Shown piece after piece: positions 12,321-23,140 of a stretch of DNA of 64,000 bases. The position numbers were made by a program, and so were the translations under genes. This stretch comes from Chondrus crispus (Eukaryota > Rhodophyta > Florideophyceae > Gigartinales > Gigartinaceae). The stretch is from positions 131,425 through 195,424 of the forward strand of contig NW_005178979.1 in assembly GCF_000350225.1 (NCBI RefSeq). Reading direction: 5' to 3'. The notes below the pieces were generated by a model. It was not told where the DNA came from, did no database searches, and saw nothing but the letters and a program-made list of their open reading frames with translations. Positions within the stretch are counted from its first letter, which is position 1, and each line of letters opens with the position of its first letter.

Positions 12321-12480
12321 TGTGGCTTGTACAGCCAGGCATGAGATGAGCGTGGCAGTGGTGTGCGCGGAAGAACGTCGGCTATTGCAGGTAAGGGAAA
12401 AGGAAACGGGAACCGGAAATGAGGTGAAGATGGTTCGGAGAGGGCTTTGGCATGAAATAAAAGCTCCTTGGTGTTGATGA

Positions 12481-12680
12481 TCTTAACCTGATGTGATTAC
12501 CTCACAGTTTCGCGCGTTCTTGTCCACAATTGTGCTACGTTTCATTCGTGAAAGCATTTCACTAAACAGTCACTTTTAACAACCAATGGTCATATGCAGA
12601 GGGCTGGATTTCTGCAAATGGTTATTACTGTAATATTTTTACGTTAATCTGGAACCTCGATTGCAGACATTTCAATTCGT
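12481..12680. other. Short AT-rich spacer
   Basis: Two hundred bases with no open frame of note. They probably hold the right end of the Harbinger-like element and the junction with Copia-2. Confidence 0.4.
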
Positions 12681-15130
12681 AAACAATCTAATCATTAGCC
12701 TTTTTCTGTAGTTTGTGACCCTTTGGTGATAATGTCAAACCTTTGTAGGGAGTCTGTGAATATGTCAAGTGGAACTCTCCTCTTGAATATCGTTTGGAGA
12801 TCATGCCGAAATATTTATGCCCTGTCGAAACCATCAGCAAAAGCGCACACTTCTCCACCCATAACACATCTAACAACACGCTTGGACTTGCTACTTCACT
12901 AATCCAAAATACGTATTTGGTTTGACATATCATATAGGAATATGATAAAAGCGATATGCGACGACACATTTACATGGCCAGCGAAAGACGCATCTGCATA
13001 TATCAGTAAATAAAATGTCTGCTTGTCAAAGGCGGAATCGGAGGTATATTCAGGCTTTTTTGCAGACAATTGATCGTAGTGTTGAATGCCATGATCTTTT
13101 CCACCCCACACGTACTTCAAGTTACCTGTGATTCTTCTTGGATTACACGCAGTGCGTCAGACACGGTATATCTAACACAAGAGATTGTGGCTCTCTATAA
13201 TTGGAATCGTCCGAAAGATGAGTCAAGGGGTAGTGGCTTTCGCTTTTCGACATAAGCTTAGTGGGATATCGTAAAGAGGCCGTTTTCAATGTCGAGATGC
13301 TAGTTCCATACACCTCGAATTATTCCTATTCCTGTAGACTGGATTCAAATCTTTAATGCGTTGGCTCCGTAAGTTCTTGCATTACCTTATTCATATTCCT
13401 AACTTTGACGGTAGGCCTGTTCTACATCGCGTGAGAAGATGAGAAAATCGTTAATAGGTACGACCGAAACCATTATCTTTATTGATCTTCGACATAAGCT
13501 TAAGATTTTATGAACCATGTGAGATTTGTCTACATCGAGATGGCCTTGCCGTACAAAGCGGACTTTTGAGAGTTCAATTATTGTATCTGCGTCCTTGAGT
13601 GCAAGCGCAAATTGTCCCCAAACTTCTCGGCTTAGGGAGTAAACATTCCTTCAGGACTATCTTCCAAGTATTCCTTTTTCAAATAGGATAACCTCTCTTC
13701 TCATAACCTTGAAAAAGGCTTTTTGATTTTGCTCATACATCCATTGGTTCAATGACTTCAGTCATGAGGCCATCTATGATATGTGCCGAATCCTGAATAC
13801 ATTGCAAGGGAGTGAACGTGCCTTACGAAGGTCTCTGTACCAACTCAGAACTTCAAGGATTCTCACAGATTCTACTGAGTATGTTTTGCAAGTCTTCCAG
13901 GAGATCACGTTTCGGCATTGTAGTTACTTCCGAGTACAACTCTTCATGGGGTCACTGCGGCAGTATTTAAATCATTCGCCTGTGTACTTGTGGCGGGAAT
14001 GGGACCGATTGACGTGGGTGTTCCAATCGCTCGCTTTTTGTATGGACATTTCGTGGTTGGAGCCGTCTAAGTCTATGATACGGAAAGTATCCTTTACGTC
14101 CAAATCCTTTTGCGACACAAACTACTTATTCCCTGATCTCTCCCGGAATGCCAGGACGCCAGAACCGAGGAATATGTCTGCATGAGCCGCTTCAGGTACA
14201 TTCATGCGGAAATCCCTTGCGGTCTTTTCTTTTGCAGTCACCCGGGCAACTTTCTTTGGAGCCCAGACCATTGATCAATTAACTTTGTCCGGGAGGTCCG
14301 CGGGGTCTGTTAGGCACGCTCTTGCGTAAGCGCACTTGTAGATAGTTGAAAGGGGCGACCAGCCCTGATTGACGGCAACAGACAGCGACAGACTGCCGCA
14401 ACAGTGACGCTGGCACGAACAGCAGCACTTCCGCCACAACAAAGACAGCCGTGTACTACCTCCTTTTGGATGCTCCCCGGACCTTAGGTAGAAGTTACAC
14501 TAACTCTGCCTTAAATACGCACTCTGGTCAATTCTTCATCCCGCGCCATCACCTCCGTATTGGCTCTCGAAAGGCTGAAGACAATTACGGGAGCATTATT
14601 CAAATCCAAAAAATACAAGAGCACTGCGCTCAAACATTTACATTCGCCTCGCGCCCATTGTACGCTCCTGCCTTTAGCCAAGTGCAACTGGTGACAGGAA
14701 TCTGTGGCATGACTCTAAATACGAGGACAGTAGGAATGAGACTTTGGTATCCATCAGTATCGTTCATGGCCTTGAAAGAAGGGGCGGGAATGTGTTCATT
14801 CTCCAGTTGTGGGTGCTCTGTCGAGCCTTGCTGTAGATCCCGGTAAAGTAAAATTGTACCGCTCACTGACATCCAATGCGTTCTGCGTTTGGACAGATCC
14901 AGTGTTATTTGTCTCCTACTAGTTTTAGCACGTTGCTTCATCGATTGGGCTTGAATTGGGGGCCTTCCTCGGTTGTCGTAATATTTGGGAGTCCAATATA
15001 TGACACCCATATGCGCATGAACATGTCCCATGTTTCGTTAGCCGTCCCCTCGGAGAGGAAAGAAGCAACGAATTCTTTGGTGTCCCTTGCTACACCGTGT
15101 AGAGCAGCTGTAATGTCAAGATAAAAAGAG
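12681..15130 (-). mobile_element. Copia-2, very old Ty1/Copia fossil
   Basis: On the - strand two Copia blocks survive in the expected order. An integrase piece at about 15031-14630 includes A-M-N-D-T-D-G and P-T-V-L-V-F-R-V-M-P. An RNase H piece lies at about 13120-12700 (Y-A-D-A-S-F-A-G-H-V). The RT region between them is barely recognisable. The element is broken in well over ten places and no LTRs are visible, so it is much older than Copia-1. Confidence 0.75.
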
Positions 15131-15654
15131 GTCTAAGAGACAGTCTTATTCAAGACCACCTTTTGGTCCGGGAGTGCCACCCAGAATCGATGTTGGCTAT
15201 GTAAGGGTTTTGGCAGAGATCACATGCAGCGCTGATGCGCTTCAAATCGATCAGCACCTGAGAAAAGGGGTTTCCGGATCTGTCCTTTCATGACTGCTTA
15301 AAGCCATTCTGAATCTGAGTGGTGAGTTGTCAGTGCACCTTCATGACTTCAGTCTCAGGAAAGTGGATTTGGGGTCCGCACTCATAGTACATGTTTCTTA
15401 ACGTCCCTGGAGGAGAACATTCCATCAACGTAACCTCAGAGGCAGCACGCACCTATCAGTGTCAAGGAACATCACTTACGTTTCCATCTTATATGAGCCT
15501 AGCAGAAAGGGTACGTCGGCGTCAACGACATCGACCAAAAGGAGAGAGGGAGGTGCTAGAGTTGATTGACATCCGTATGTTTAGAGGGCCTAGTGTCTAC
15601 TCCACCACGAAAAGGGGTTAAATAATCCGAGAAAAAGGATTAATCAAAGTTCAT
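15131..15654. other. Unassigned stretch beside Copia-2
   Basis: One 76-codon + frame (15391-15621) has no recognisable motif. The stretch may be the degraded 5' part of Copia-2. Confidence 0.4.
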
Positions 15655-15800
15655 TCCCTGGTTGTTACGGCTGCTCCTTCTTTGTTGTGTAGTTGTCGCA
15701 AGCGTTGCATGCAGTGTAGTGAATGTTGAAGCAGTTTCTCTCCGAGCATTTTTTTGTGGTGCAATTCTTCTTGCAAACGTCGCAATCTCGCTGAGTTCGG
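15655..15800 (-). pseudogene. Cysteine-rich fragment, CXC-like
   Basis: The - strand reads C-D-V-C-K-K-N-C-T-T-K-K-C-S-E-R-N-C followed by C-N-A-C-D-N-Y and a stop. Regularly spaced cysteines with C-x2-C, K-K-C and a closing C-x2-C resemble the CXC-type cysteine clusters found at the ends of several transposase and integrase proteins. It is only ~45 codons and no partner domain is found next to it. It could be the tail of a lost transposon gene. Confidence 0.35.
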
Positions 15801-16899
15801 TAAACAACAGTTGTCCCGTTGCCACGCCTCTTTTTTCTTTGTTGGTGTCAAGTGGACACTAACACCTGTGGATGGAGAAAGAGTAGTAGGAAGCAGATTT
15901 GTCCCTGGATTTTGCTACTTATGCCAACAGAATCGTACATGTTATGGACGGGCTCTTAAGCAAGGTGCTCATCACAGGAAGGTCAACTCAGTCTATCTGA
16001 GGCAATAAAAAGTCTGCGCAAATATTTTTGTCCGGGCCAGCAAAAAATGTGTCATAAATGTAGCAACGCTTGCTGATTTCATGTCGCGATTTTGCACATT
16101 TTTTACCAATGACGCCATTGGCTAGAAAGCAGCATAATTATGGCACAGCGGCTCTACCTGGCCCGTGGCGGTAGATGACTGGCTGGAGCTGCACACGGAG
16201 TAGGTCTTGCAGGGCCAAACTTTGTTACATTGAGGTAATGATGAGACGGTGATCATCGCTGCATCTGGGCAGCCACCGACGACTATGTTTTGCTGCTCCA
16301 GGGCAATGACAATATGTGTCCATTCGCAGCCCCAATGCAGCACTAGACGTAATGCCGCGACCTACTCTCAGTCAATGAAATGTTAGTCCAGTGCCTTTCT
16401 TGCAAAGGTGATGTCACCCCGCTGGTCCAGAAACGGTCCCATCTCGAAGGATGAAACCGATAGCGGTTCTAGCGGCGTTCAAATCACATTTATTTGTAGC
16501 AACCAAATAGTATTGTTACGGCTACATACACTACATCTACTCCGTCCAAATACCGAAATACCGCGGCAGTGGTTCATTGCGCTTCCGTTAAATACAATAA
16601 TCAACGCCAAGAAACATAACAGGAGAGGTCAGTTACGGTCACAGTACGTCATGATGGTGGCTTAGAATTCTGAGAGACCAAGGAGGGTGTACTGATGGCT
16701 TACTTGATCCTGAGTTAGACGATGGGCGGGTTCACCTGCGGTGAGACAAGGAACGCTGTGAGGATTGGTCAGAACAGTTCTTCGACACTTTCAATGTGTT
16801 AGAGAATGTGCCAACGCACGTTAAAGCTTTGCAGCTAATCTCAAGACGGTATTGCCTAGAGAAAGCGCTCACTTACCCAACGTGTGCAGCGCACTCGTG
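15801..16899. other. Unassigned stretch
   Basis: More than 1 kb with no frame above ~85 codons and no motif. From about 16,690 the sequence keeps an open frame that leads into the 102-bp tandem repeats. Confidence 0.5.
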
Positions 16900-17256
16900 T
16901 CCCGGCATGAGATTTCAGCCGAACACGCAACTCGCGGAAATGAAACTGTCAGAAAAGAGGATGCGCGGTTGGTCAGGATTGTGGCAGAAGTGTCGTCACT
17001 TACTGTGCATGAAATTTCAACCGAACACGCAACTCGCGGAAATGAAACTGTCAGAAAAGAGGATGCGCGGTGGGTCAGGATTGTGGCAGAAGTGTCGTCA
17101 CTTACTGTGCATGAAATTTCAACCGAACACGCAACTCGCGGAAATGAAACTGTCAGGAAAGAGGATGTGTGGTGGGTCAGGACTGCGGACGAGGAGCGTG
17201 CAGAGAGTTGGATCTGGTCCTGGAACTATATATGCAGTACTCAGAAAAAGCGGTAG
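16852..17256 (+). CDS. Hypothetical ORF with 34-residue repeats
   Basis: The 134-codon frame (first codon not ATG) is dominated by three copies of a 34-residue unit containing H-E-I-S-T-E-H-A-T-R-G-N-E-T-V-R. A second frame (16796-17305, 169 codons) is also open through the same repeats, because the repeat period is a multiple of three and the unit lacks stops in both frames. So open length is weak evidence for coding. No known domain is recognised. TAL effector repeats also have 34 residues, but the sequence shows none of their conserved positions. Confidence 0.25.
   Translation: MPRESAHLPNVCSALVSRHEISAEHATRGNETVRKEDARLVRIVAEVSSLTVHEISTEHATRGNETVRKEDARWVRIVAEVSSLTVHEISTEHATRGNETVRKEDVWWVRTADEERAESWIWSWNYICSTQKKR
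16900..17205 (+). repeat. Three tandem 102-bp repeats
   Basis: The anchor ATTTCA(A/G)CCGAACACGC falls at 16912, 17014 and 17116, an exact 102-bp step. Copies two and three are nearly identical; the first has a few changes, and the third diverges in its last quarter. Confidence 0.95.
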
Positions 17257-17288
17257 TTTGATATATCAAACTCCCGCCTTTTCTGAGT
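17239..17288. repeat. 50-bp imperfect palindrome
   Basis: Two 25-bp arms with two mismatched pairs meet at GATATATC (centre 17263/17264), right after the 102-bp repeats. Confidence 0.95.
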
Positions 17289-17665
17289 TCGAGCAGGCCA
17301 TCTGAGTGAAAATCAGTTACGTTTTCATAGGCACGTGTCAATAGCAGAATATAGGTTCTGAAATCTCAATTTGAAATTACAGAATTCGGTATTGCATGGT
17401 TGCCCGTAATGACAGCCATCCATTGAGCTTTTTTCGTGCGGTATCACATCAAAATGCGAGTAGGAGCATCTCATTTTTACCGTTTCTATTCATTGAACCA
17501 AGCTTTAATATTAACGGCACAACCGTATGCATCGCCAAATGTAACAAAAGACCTTCTTTCGGCTGTAGAGCAGTAAGCTTGCTGAAATCTTGTTAATGCC
17601 GAGGTTCATGCCAAACTTCACTGCAGCCCCACTTCCAGTTGCAAACCTTGTCGAAACTGTCACAG
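17289..17665. other. Spacer upstream of the CACTA-like gene
   Basis: No gene is seen. This is AT-richer DNA that could hold the promoter of the following ORF; no clear TATA box can be singled out. Confidence 0.4.
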
Positions 17666-19081
17666 ATGGGGCGTCAAAGCAAGAGTCGTTGGGTTCTTAA
17701 AAAACGCGGACCTTATGCAAAGCGTTCCGAAGATGTTTCATCACAAGGGACTACTTCGGATGGGCACGCACCATCTTCTTCTGAACCTCAGCTTGAAATA
17801 CATCGAAAAAGAGCAAGGCCATGTAGGCAACTGTCTACAAAGCCAGCTAAACGTCCAGGGGATGGATTCAAATTACTAGACGGTCAGTCAGAATCCTATG
17901 CTTCCCTTTTGAAAGACGGGCTTTTAAGCGACCTCCAAGAAAAACAAGGCGTGATGCATGATGGCGTGGAGGCATTTCCATTAAGTCCTCACTCCGAACG
18001 AAATGACACGCTCCGTTGTGAAGAAAGCGAACGATTTTCTGGATTAGACATTCGATTGGACGTTGAGCAGGACGTTGTCTACGAAGCTGAGGAGCGCGAA
18101 GAGCCGATAGACAGCATGTTCGACGGCGCTTCTGATAGAATTCGATTGACCTGGACAAATATTGCATCACTGATAACAGCAACTGGGAGCACACGTCTCA
18201 GCGAGACTGCGTATCAGACACTTGCTAACTTTAGGAACCGGAGACCGAATGAAAGGCAGCTCACTCTCCAACTGCTAAGTACATTTACTCTGGAGAGACG
18301 TGTTCGTCCATTTGCAAAATCCAACTTCTTCGTTTCTTGTCGTGTAGAAATGTTTACTGTGGATTTCTCGAAGTCTGGGTCGAAGGCTGGCGTTGGAAAG
18401 TATTCCTCACAGGACAGCGCTCCTACCATGATTGTAAGGCCTAGCAACTGGGCGAAACTTGACTTTTCGACAGTAAGATTGCAGGATATGGTGCAAGGAA
18501 GACGGCATGATATGGATCCGTCAAGCGAGGTACCAAGGTTCATGGATATTGAAGACAATCCAATAATACAGGATAGGGCTGGGAGTCTATCTGTTTATCG
18601 CATTCCAACCGAAGATGGTGTGACGGTGCAACTTCGAAAAGGGCTCCTTCTTAACATCACGTTCGAAACAAGTGACGCGGTGAAGGGCAGATTGATGCAA
18701 GCCCAGTTTGCAGTAACGTCCTCAACAAACATGAGCTTTGATGCAGTTGTATCTTCCTTATTTGTTTACGATGATCCGAACTGGACAGAACCGCAGGAGC
18801 AGTCCAATTCAAAGCGTACCAAAAGGATGAAGATGAAGAGACCAGAATCTCGGGCATTCCTTCCCAGTGACATGGTCGTCGAACTTGCACTCCCAGGACA
18901 GCCAGACGCCGAAAATTCGGAAGAACCAACGCAAACACCCTTCCTTGCGTATAGGATGTGGAGAAGACAAAACTGTGATGAAGACTACGCCACCAGCTTG
19001 GTTGTATCTTCTGAAAGAAATGTTTCGAATCTCACTGGCACGAATAGGGGGTTTAGAACCAGATGTTTGACAAAATCGTAG
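17666..19081 (+). CDS. N-terminal ORF of a CACTA-like transposase
   Basis: About 471 codons from the first ATG at 17666; the open frame starts a little earlier without an ATG. The first 60 residues are basic (G-R-Q-S-K-S-R-W-V-L-K-K-R-G-P-Y) and serine-rich, a likely nuclear or DNA-binding segment. The middle is acidic. Residues ~150-420 look folded, but I do not recognise a domain. It ends while overlapping, by 19 bases, an open frame in the -1 register that carries on the protein (19063-19239). Together with the next ORF this has the size and order of a CACTA/EnSpm transposase of ~1,270 residues. Whether the shift is a mutation or a recoding site cannot be told. Confidence 0.55.
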   Translation: MGRQSKSRWVLKKRGPYAKRSEDVSSQGTTSDGHAPSSSEPQLEIHRKRARPCRQLSTKPAKRPGDGFKLLDGQSESYASLLKDGLLSDLQEKQGVMHDGVEAFPLSPHSERNDTLRCEESERFSGLDIRLDVEQDVVYEAEEREEPIDSMFDGASDRIRLTWTNIASLITATGSTRLSETAYQTLANFRNRRPNERQLTLQLLSTFTLERRVRPFAKSNFFVSCRVEMFTVDFSKSGSKAGVGKYSSQDSAPTMIVRPSNWAKLDFSTVRLQDMVQGRRHDMDPSSEVPRFMDIEDNPIIQDRAGSLSVYRIPTEDGVTVQLRKGLLLNITFETSDAVKGRLMQAQFAVTSSTNMSFDAVVSSLFVYDDPNWTEPQEQSNSKRTKRMKMKRPESRAFLPSDMVVELALPGQPDAENSEEPTQTPFLAYRMWRRQNCDEDYATSLVVSSERNVSNLTGTNRGFRTRCLTKS

Positions 19082-19239
19082 TGAAACGAGTATCTGCGGA
19101 TGATAATCCGATGGACAAGGGCCATCGCGTCGATGCGGAGAGCAGTGGACGTCTAGAAGATGAAAGAAAGTACGTTGTGAACAGAATGGTTCTGTACTCT
19201 GATGGATTTACGCGTACATTGGAAAGAAGGGAAGCATGA
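19063..19239 (+). CDS. Short linking ORF with a Y-S-D-G-F motif
   Basis: A 58-codon frame from ATG 19063 ends in M-V-L-Y-S-D-G-F-T-R-T-L-E-R. The S-D-G-F motif corresponds to the (T/S)-D-G-F that precedes the catalytic region in TNP2-type transposases. Its TGA overlaps the next ATG as ATGA at 19236-19239, again a step of -1. It is most simply a middle piece of one transposase gene. Confidence 0.5.
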   Translation: MFDKIVVKRVSADDNPMDKGHRVDAESSGRLEDERKYVVNRMVLYSDGFTRTLERREA

Positions 19240-21470
19240 GTGGTGTATACATGCTGCCAATAGGTATGGCTCCGGAGAACCGCAACGGAGCCGGAGCCAT
19301 CCAACCCATCGGGTTGACTCCTCCAGGAGTATCTACAAACGAGGTACTGGCGGCAGTTATTGATGATATCATTGAGGGGACAGAAAAGGGATTTGAGATG
19401 ACTGCCGCAGAAGGAGAGAAGGTTGTTCTTTTTCTCGATGTCGTCGGGTAAGTCGGGAACTATCGTGCAGTCTCCCACACTTTGGACCTACTAGGGCACT
19501 GCTCCAATGTTCCATGTCACTTATGCAGCTATGGAAGGTACGACAAGTCTGGATTTCAAGGAAGCAAGTATTGTTACACAACTCGCATCCATTCCGACCA
19601 TCCATCTTTCGCGAGAGATGAGAACCGGGCTACTGCATTGAGAAGATCCAAGTTATCCAGAGAAGAGTTGAAAGCCCTCGTAATGGATGACGCAGATACG
19701 TTTGAGACAAGTTTGCAGGCACTTCATCAACTCTCTGCAAAACTGCAACACGTTCGCGCTCGTGTACCTCGTGTACTTGGCAGTAGGAAACCGATTGTTC
19801 CTTCTGTTTTCGATTCGTATCGCTCATGCGTTGTGGCTCCCGATCATCTTTTCGTCGGGATTGGTCGCGACATCATGAATCTCTGTATAACATTGCTACC
19901 AAAAGATGTTCGCAGAGATGCTGAGGCGATTGCCAAAGTGGCTTTGAAGGATGGACATCTCATATATCAGGAGAGCCTAATCAACCATGGCAAGCATGTG
20001 CTACATTCAATGACGATATCTTCTATGTACTGCCTGCTCTTGGTAGCACCACTGGCGATGAAGTGTACTTGGTACGTGCACAAAATCACTGGCGAGGGAG
20101 TAAGCGGAAACTGTGCTACTATCGATGAAGCTCTCAACCTCCTCGACCTGTTTTCCTCTCTCGTGAGCAGGACGCAGTACTTTCCGGAATCAAGAATAGA
20201 TGGTAAGAGGTCATTAGATACACACAATGAAGAAGGAGGAACCAAAAGACTCCTGGAGATTCGGAATATGGCACTTCGCTACCTATCTCGAGTAGATAAG
20301 CTGTGTCGCACAAACAGTTTTGCCTCCACTCATTTGGACAAACTAAACCTTCACAGACTGTTGGAGTTCTTCACACATACATTGCCACTGTTCGCTAGCG
20401 TAAGACATGTACAAGAATTGTTGTTTGAAAGCGCTCATCAGCCATTGAAGAGGGGGGTGGCTCAATCCAATATGAAAAACTCACAATTACAGGCTATGGA
20501 ACATCGTCTTGCCAACGACTGGAAGAGTCGTCTGGCAATTGAGACTGAAGGCATTGGCACCAGTGAGAACGGATGGAGCTTTGAGTCAGCGAAGTCGGGT
20601 TTGAATCTCTTGGGCTACGACAGTTCTGGGCTGCAGGATGCCGGAAGATTACTACAAAAGCTTCAGGACTGCTTCCCAACTCCTGTTCTACAGAACCTTC
20701 GATTCCATCGAAAAGGACTTTTATCATCGTCTCTCAGTAGGAAGGACTGGCGCGTAGACAAGTCAAGAATTATAAACCTAGAAAACACTGCGGACGGAGG
20801 TCAATATTCAGAAATGTTCCAATCAACTGACCTTGCATTTCTGTTGAAAGCAAGGGAGCTTTTAGAGCATTTATGGAAACACAAGATATGTCTTAGAAGT
20901 GGCCGGGCGGAGCATGGAAATTCCGTAACTGTACATACATATGGAACTGCGAAGTGGTGCAAAGTAACAGACGGGCAAAAGAGGGACCAAACATCCGTTC
21001 TGGCAACTATATCCTATGGTAGCTTGATTCAAGCCCTGCTGGCTTGTGTAGTTTCGACCGCTGATCCTGATCTCACATTCACCCTTCATGAGAACAAATA
21101 TTCTGAGCATGATGAAGACAGAAGGTTCTGGATGGTACTAGCCGTATTTCAAGTCCAGATTCTGGACGTTCGTGGGAAAGAAAGTCAGGAAACAATACGA
21201 TATTGCGCAGTGAAAGAGTGCGAAGCGGAAGAAAATGGATACCGCGTGTTAATACAACAACGAAACGAAAGAAGAGCGCTGGTCGAGCCTGGAAGCTACG
21301 TTCGAAAGGCATTAGTTATGCACTACTACGAACAGGAGAGCGAAGAAAGCGACGATCATATGTGTCTCATATCCACATCAAACTCAGCAGTACAACACAG
21401 GAGTCTGCCAGACGGTGGAATTTATCAGGTGTGGGGGCAAAAGGAAGGGTATCCGCCACGTCGGGCATAA
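19236..21470 (+). pseudogene. Catalytic ORF of a CACTA/TNP2-like transposase
   Basis: The frame is open from 19236 to 21470 except for one TAA at 19449-19451. Key features: L-F-L-D-V-V-G just before that TAA, then L-D-L-L-G-H-C-S-N-V-P-C-H-L-C-S-Y, matching the D...GH...PCxxC block of TNP2-type (CACTA/EnSpm) transposases. About 600 further residues follow, rich in helices, then a C-terminal part with T-I-S-Y-G-S-L-I-Q-A-L and F-T-L-H-E-N-K-Y, resembling the end domain of this group. It would cut DNA at the element's ends in the nucleus. Only two frame steps and one stop mar the whole gene, so it decayed recently. A novel superfamily cannot be excluded; CACTA ends (CACTA...TAGTG) were not found. 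Confidence 0.6.
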
Positions 21471-21896
21471 GTATATGTGCGGAACAAGAACTCTGGTCTT
21501 TATTCAACAGTTTTTAGCACTACCACACAACTCGGAATACTTCTATACGCTGACTAGAAGTTCTGCGCCGGCCTCTTTATCCGTGGTTGCGACATATAAA
21601 ACTGTATCATGGCCGCAAACAAAATTCAGGTCAGCTACCTTTGTCGGCTTGTAGCAAAGGGACACATTCGGTGTCCCCGCCTTCCGAAGTCCGTGTCCCT
21701 CCACCTCTCTACTCCCCGTAGCCAGTCTGATCCTTCTTGCAACGCCGAACTGTGCAGGAACAATGTAAACCTCTCTCACGCCCCGAAAACTCTTGCTCAA
21801 TTCAATCGGATATGAACCGTTGCGGAACATTTCAGGTGTACACCCATGTACACTGTTTTCACCGTATTGTTTTGTGGACTGACTTTGTTTTGTTAA
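21471..21896. other. Stretch between the CACTA-like gene and repeat copy A
   Basis: A 137-codon - frame (21956-21543) crosses the left edge of copy A. Its first ~20 residues come from the repeat unit and the rest from unique DNA, so it is a chance fusion or a gene cut by the unit. No motif is recognised. Confidence 0.35.
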
Positions 21897-22454
21897 GTGC
21901 TGAGTTGGAAGAGGAGTAGCATCTTCGACCTGCATTTGTCGTCCTAATAACTCCACATGAAATTAGGTGCACTACCAAAACGGGGGTTGAGCCACCTATA
22001 CTACGTCTCTAAATTGATGCAACCATAACAGGTAGAACTGTAGGTGGCACATCTTGGAGGGATCTTATGGATAATAGCGAAAAGTAGCCTACATAGAGTG
22101 ACCTGAATTGATATTAATAACGATGTAAAGAGATACATATACTGTAGCCTATTCTTGTCAATAACTCTCAACAGTCTGGCCTGTCCTTTCTCTTTTAGCC
22201 CCTACTGTACACCTAACAGTATTTTCCTCAACACCCCTTAGGTTAACGGGAAATCTGCTCCGTAATTAGCCGTATCCTTTTTAGCTCAAGAATCTCAAGA
22301 AAAGCTCGCCGCCGCCGTGACACTTGTGGGAACTACACCTCAACCTCAGCTACAAAACCCATTCTGTTCCTCACTCACCTTGTTGCTGCTACAGTACAGC
22401 TTCACCTGGTGTGTGGTACAGTGAGCTCGCGCTTGGCGTTATCTAACGCAGTGG

Positions 22455-23140
22455 ATGGAACGCCTGAAGCGACCGTCAAATCATCTGGACGTGCTCCAGG
22501 AAGCTGCAAAGCGCGATGCCGTTACTGTACTGCCGTCATCGCAACGCCGCACCTTGCCGAATCGCTCTGGACCCACTGCTGCTACTTCTCTGCTCCAGCT
22601 ATCACCATTACCACTACCGTCCTCCCCGTCCATTTTTACAAACTCTTGGAGCGAATTCGACGCCCGGCCCCTCCGTGACATTGACGCAGAGCACCGGGCT
22701 GCAGCAGATCTAGATCACCCGCCGCCCACACGACACCCCCAAGTCGCCCCCTGCCGCTTCATCGTCTGATCGCAGGGTTAATGCGATTTCTGAGCGGCGC
22801 GCCCGCCACATAATAAAAGTAGCGACGCAAAAAGAACATAACAGAATTAGTCGGCCAGCCCAAAGTCCCCGGACCAGATTCTGTGCCTCCTGTAAGCGAA
22901 CCATTTCCGGCTACGAGGAGCACGGGATCCACATCTCAGGAGCCCCACACATGCGAGCTGTTCATCTCGTACTACACGAAGGCCGTGAGAACCTGTTTAC
23001 AGTGTAACAACATCTTCTCCACAGTACACAAATACACTGTACACTGCCGTAGTACGCGTCACCTTGCTAAACAATGTCCACTAAGGAAATCAGGAAGCGA
23101 AATGCACTGGTTTACAAAATATAACTTCCTCAATTCATGA
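22455..23140 (+). pseudogene. Two-finger C2H2 protein gene, type 1, copy A
   Basis: ATG at 22455 starts M-E-R-L-K-R-P-S-N-H, the family's N-terminal signature, followed by a leucine/proline/serine-rich linker to 22769. In the next frame from about 22756 comes R-R-A-R-H-I-I-K-V-A-T-Q and finger 1 (C-A-S-C from 22882, C-x2-C-x12-H-x5-H). Finger 2 (C-L-Q-C from 22994, same spacing) lies in yet another frame. So two frame changes split the gene; it is probably a pseudogene unless short introns lie at 22,770 and between the fingers. The paired fingers suggest nucleic-acid binding. No homolog outside this window is claimed. Confidence 0.6.

Larger units (their letters stand above)
10130..12480. mobile_element. 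PIF/Harbinger-like DNA transposon, decayed (ends approximate)
   Basis: The pairing of a PIF/Harbinger DDE nuclease gene with a separate SANT/Myb-like gene is the hallmark of this superfamily. Here the two genes converge tail to tail with about 330 bp between them. The outer limits are set only by the genes; I found no terminal inverted repeats or 3-bp target duplication by eye. Confidence 0.7.

Noticed and set aside
16852-17256. 34-residue repeats as TAL effector-like repeats
   Set aside because: The length matches, but none of the conserved TAL repeat positions is present, and the frame is open in two registers because of the repeat period.
19448-19470. GTAAGT...GTGCAG resembling a tiny intron in the CACTA-like gene
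   Set aside because: At 23 bases it is too short, and removing it would put the following conserved G-H-x-x-x-x-P-C-x-x-C block out of frame. An in-frame TAA is the simpler reading.
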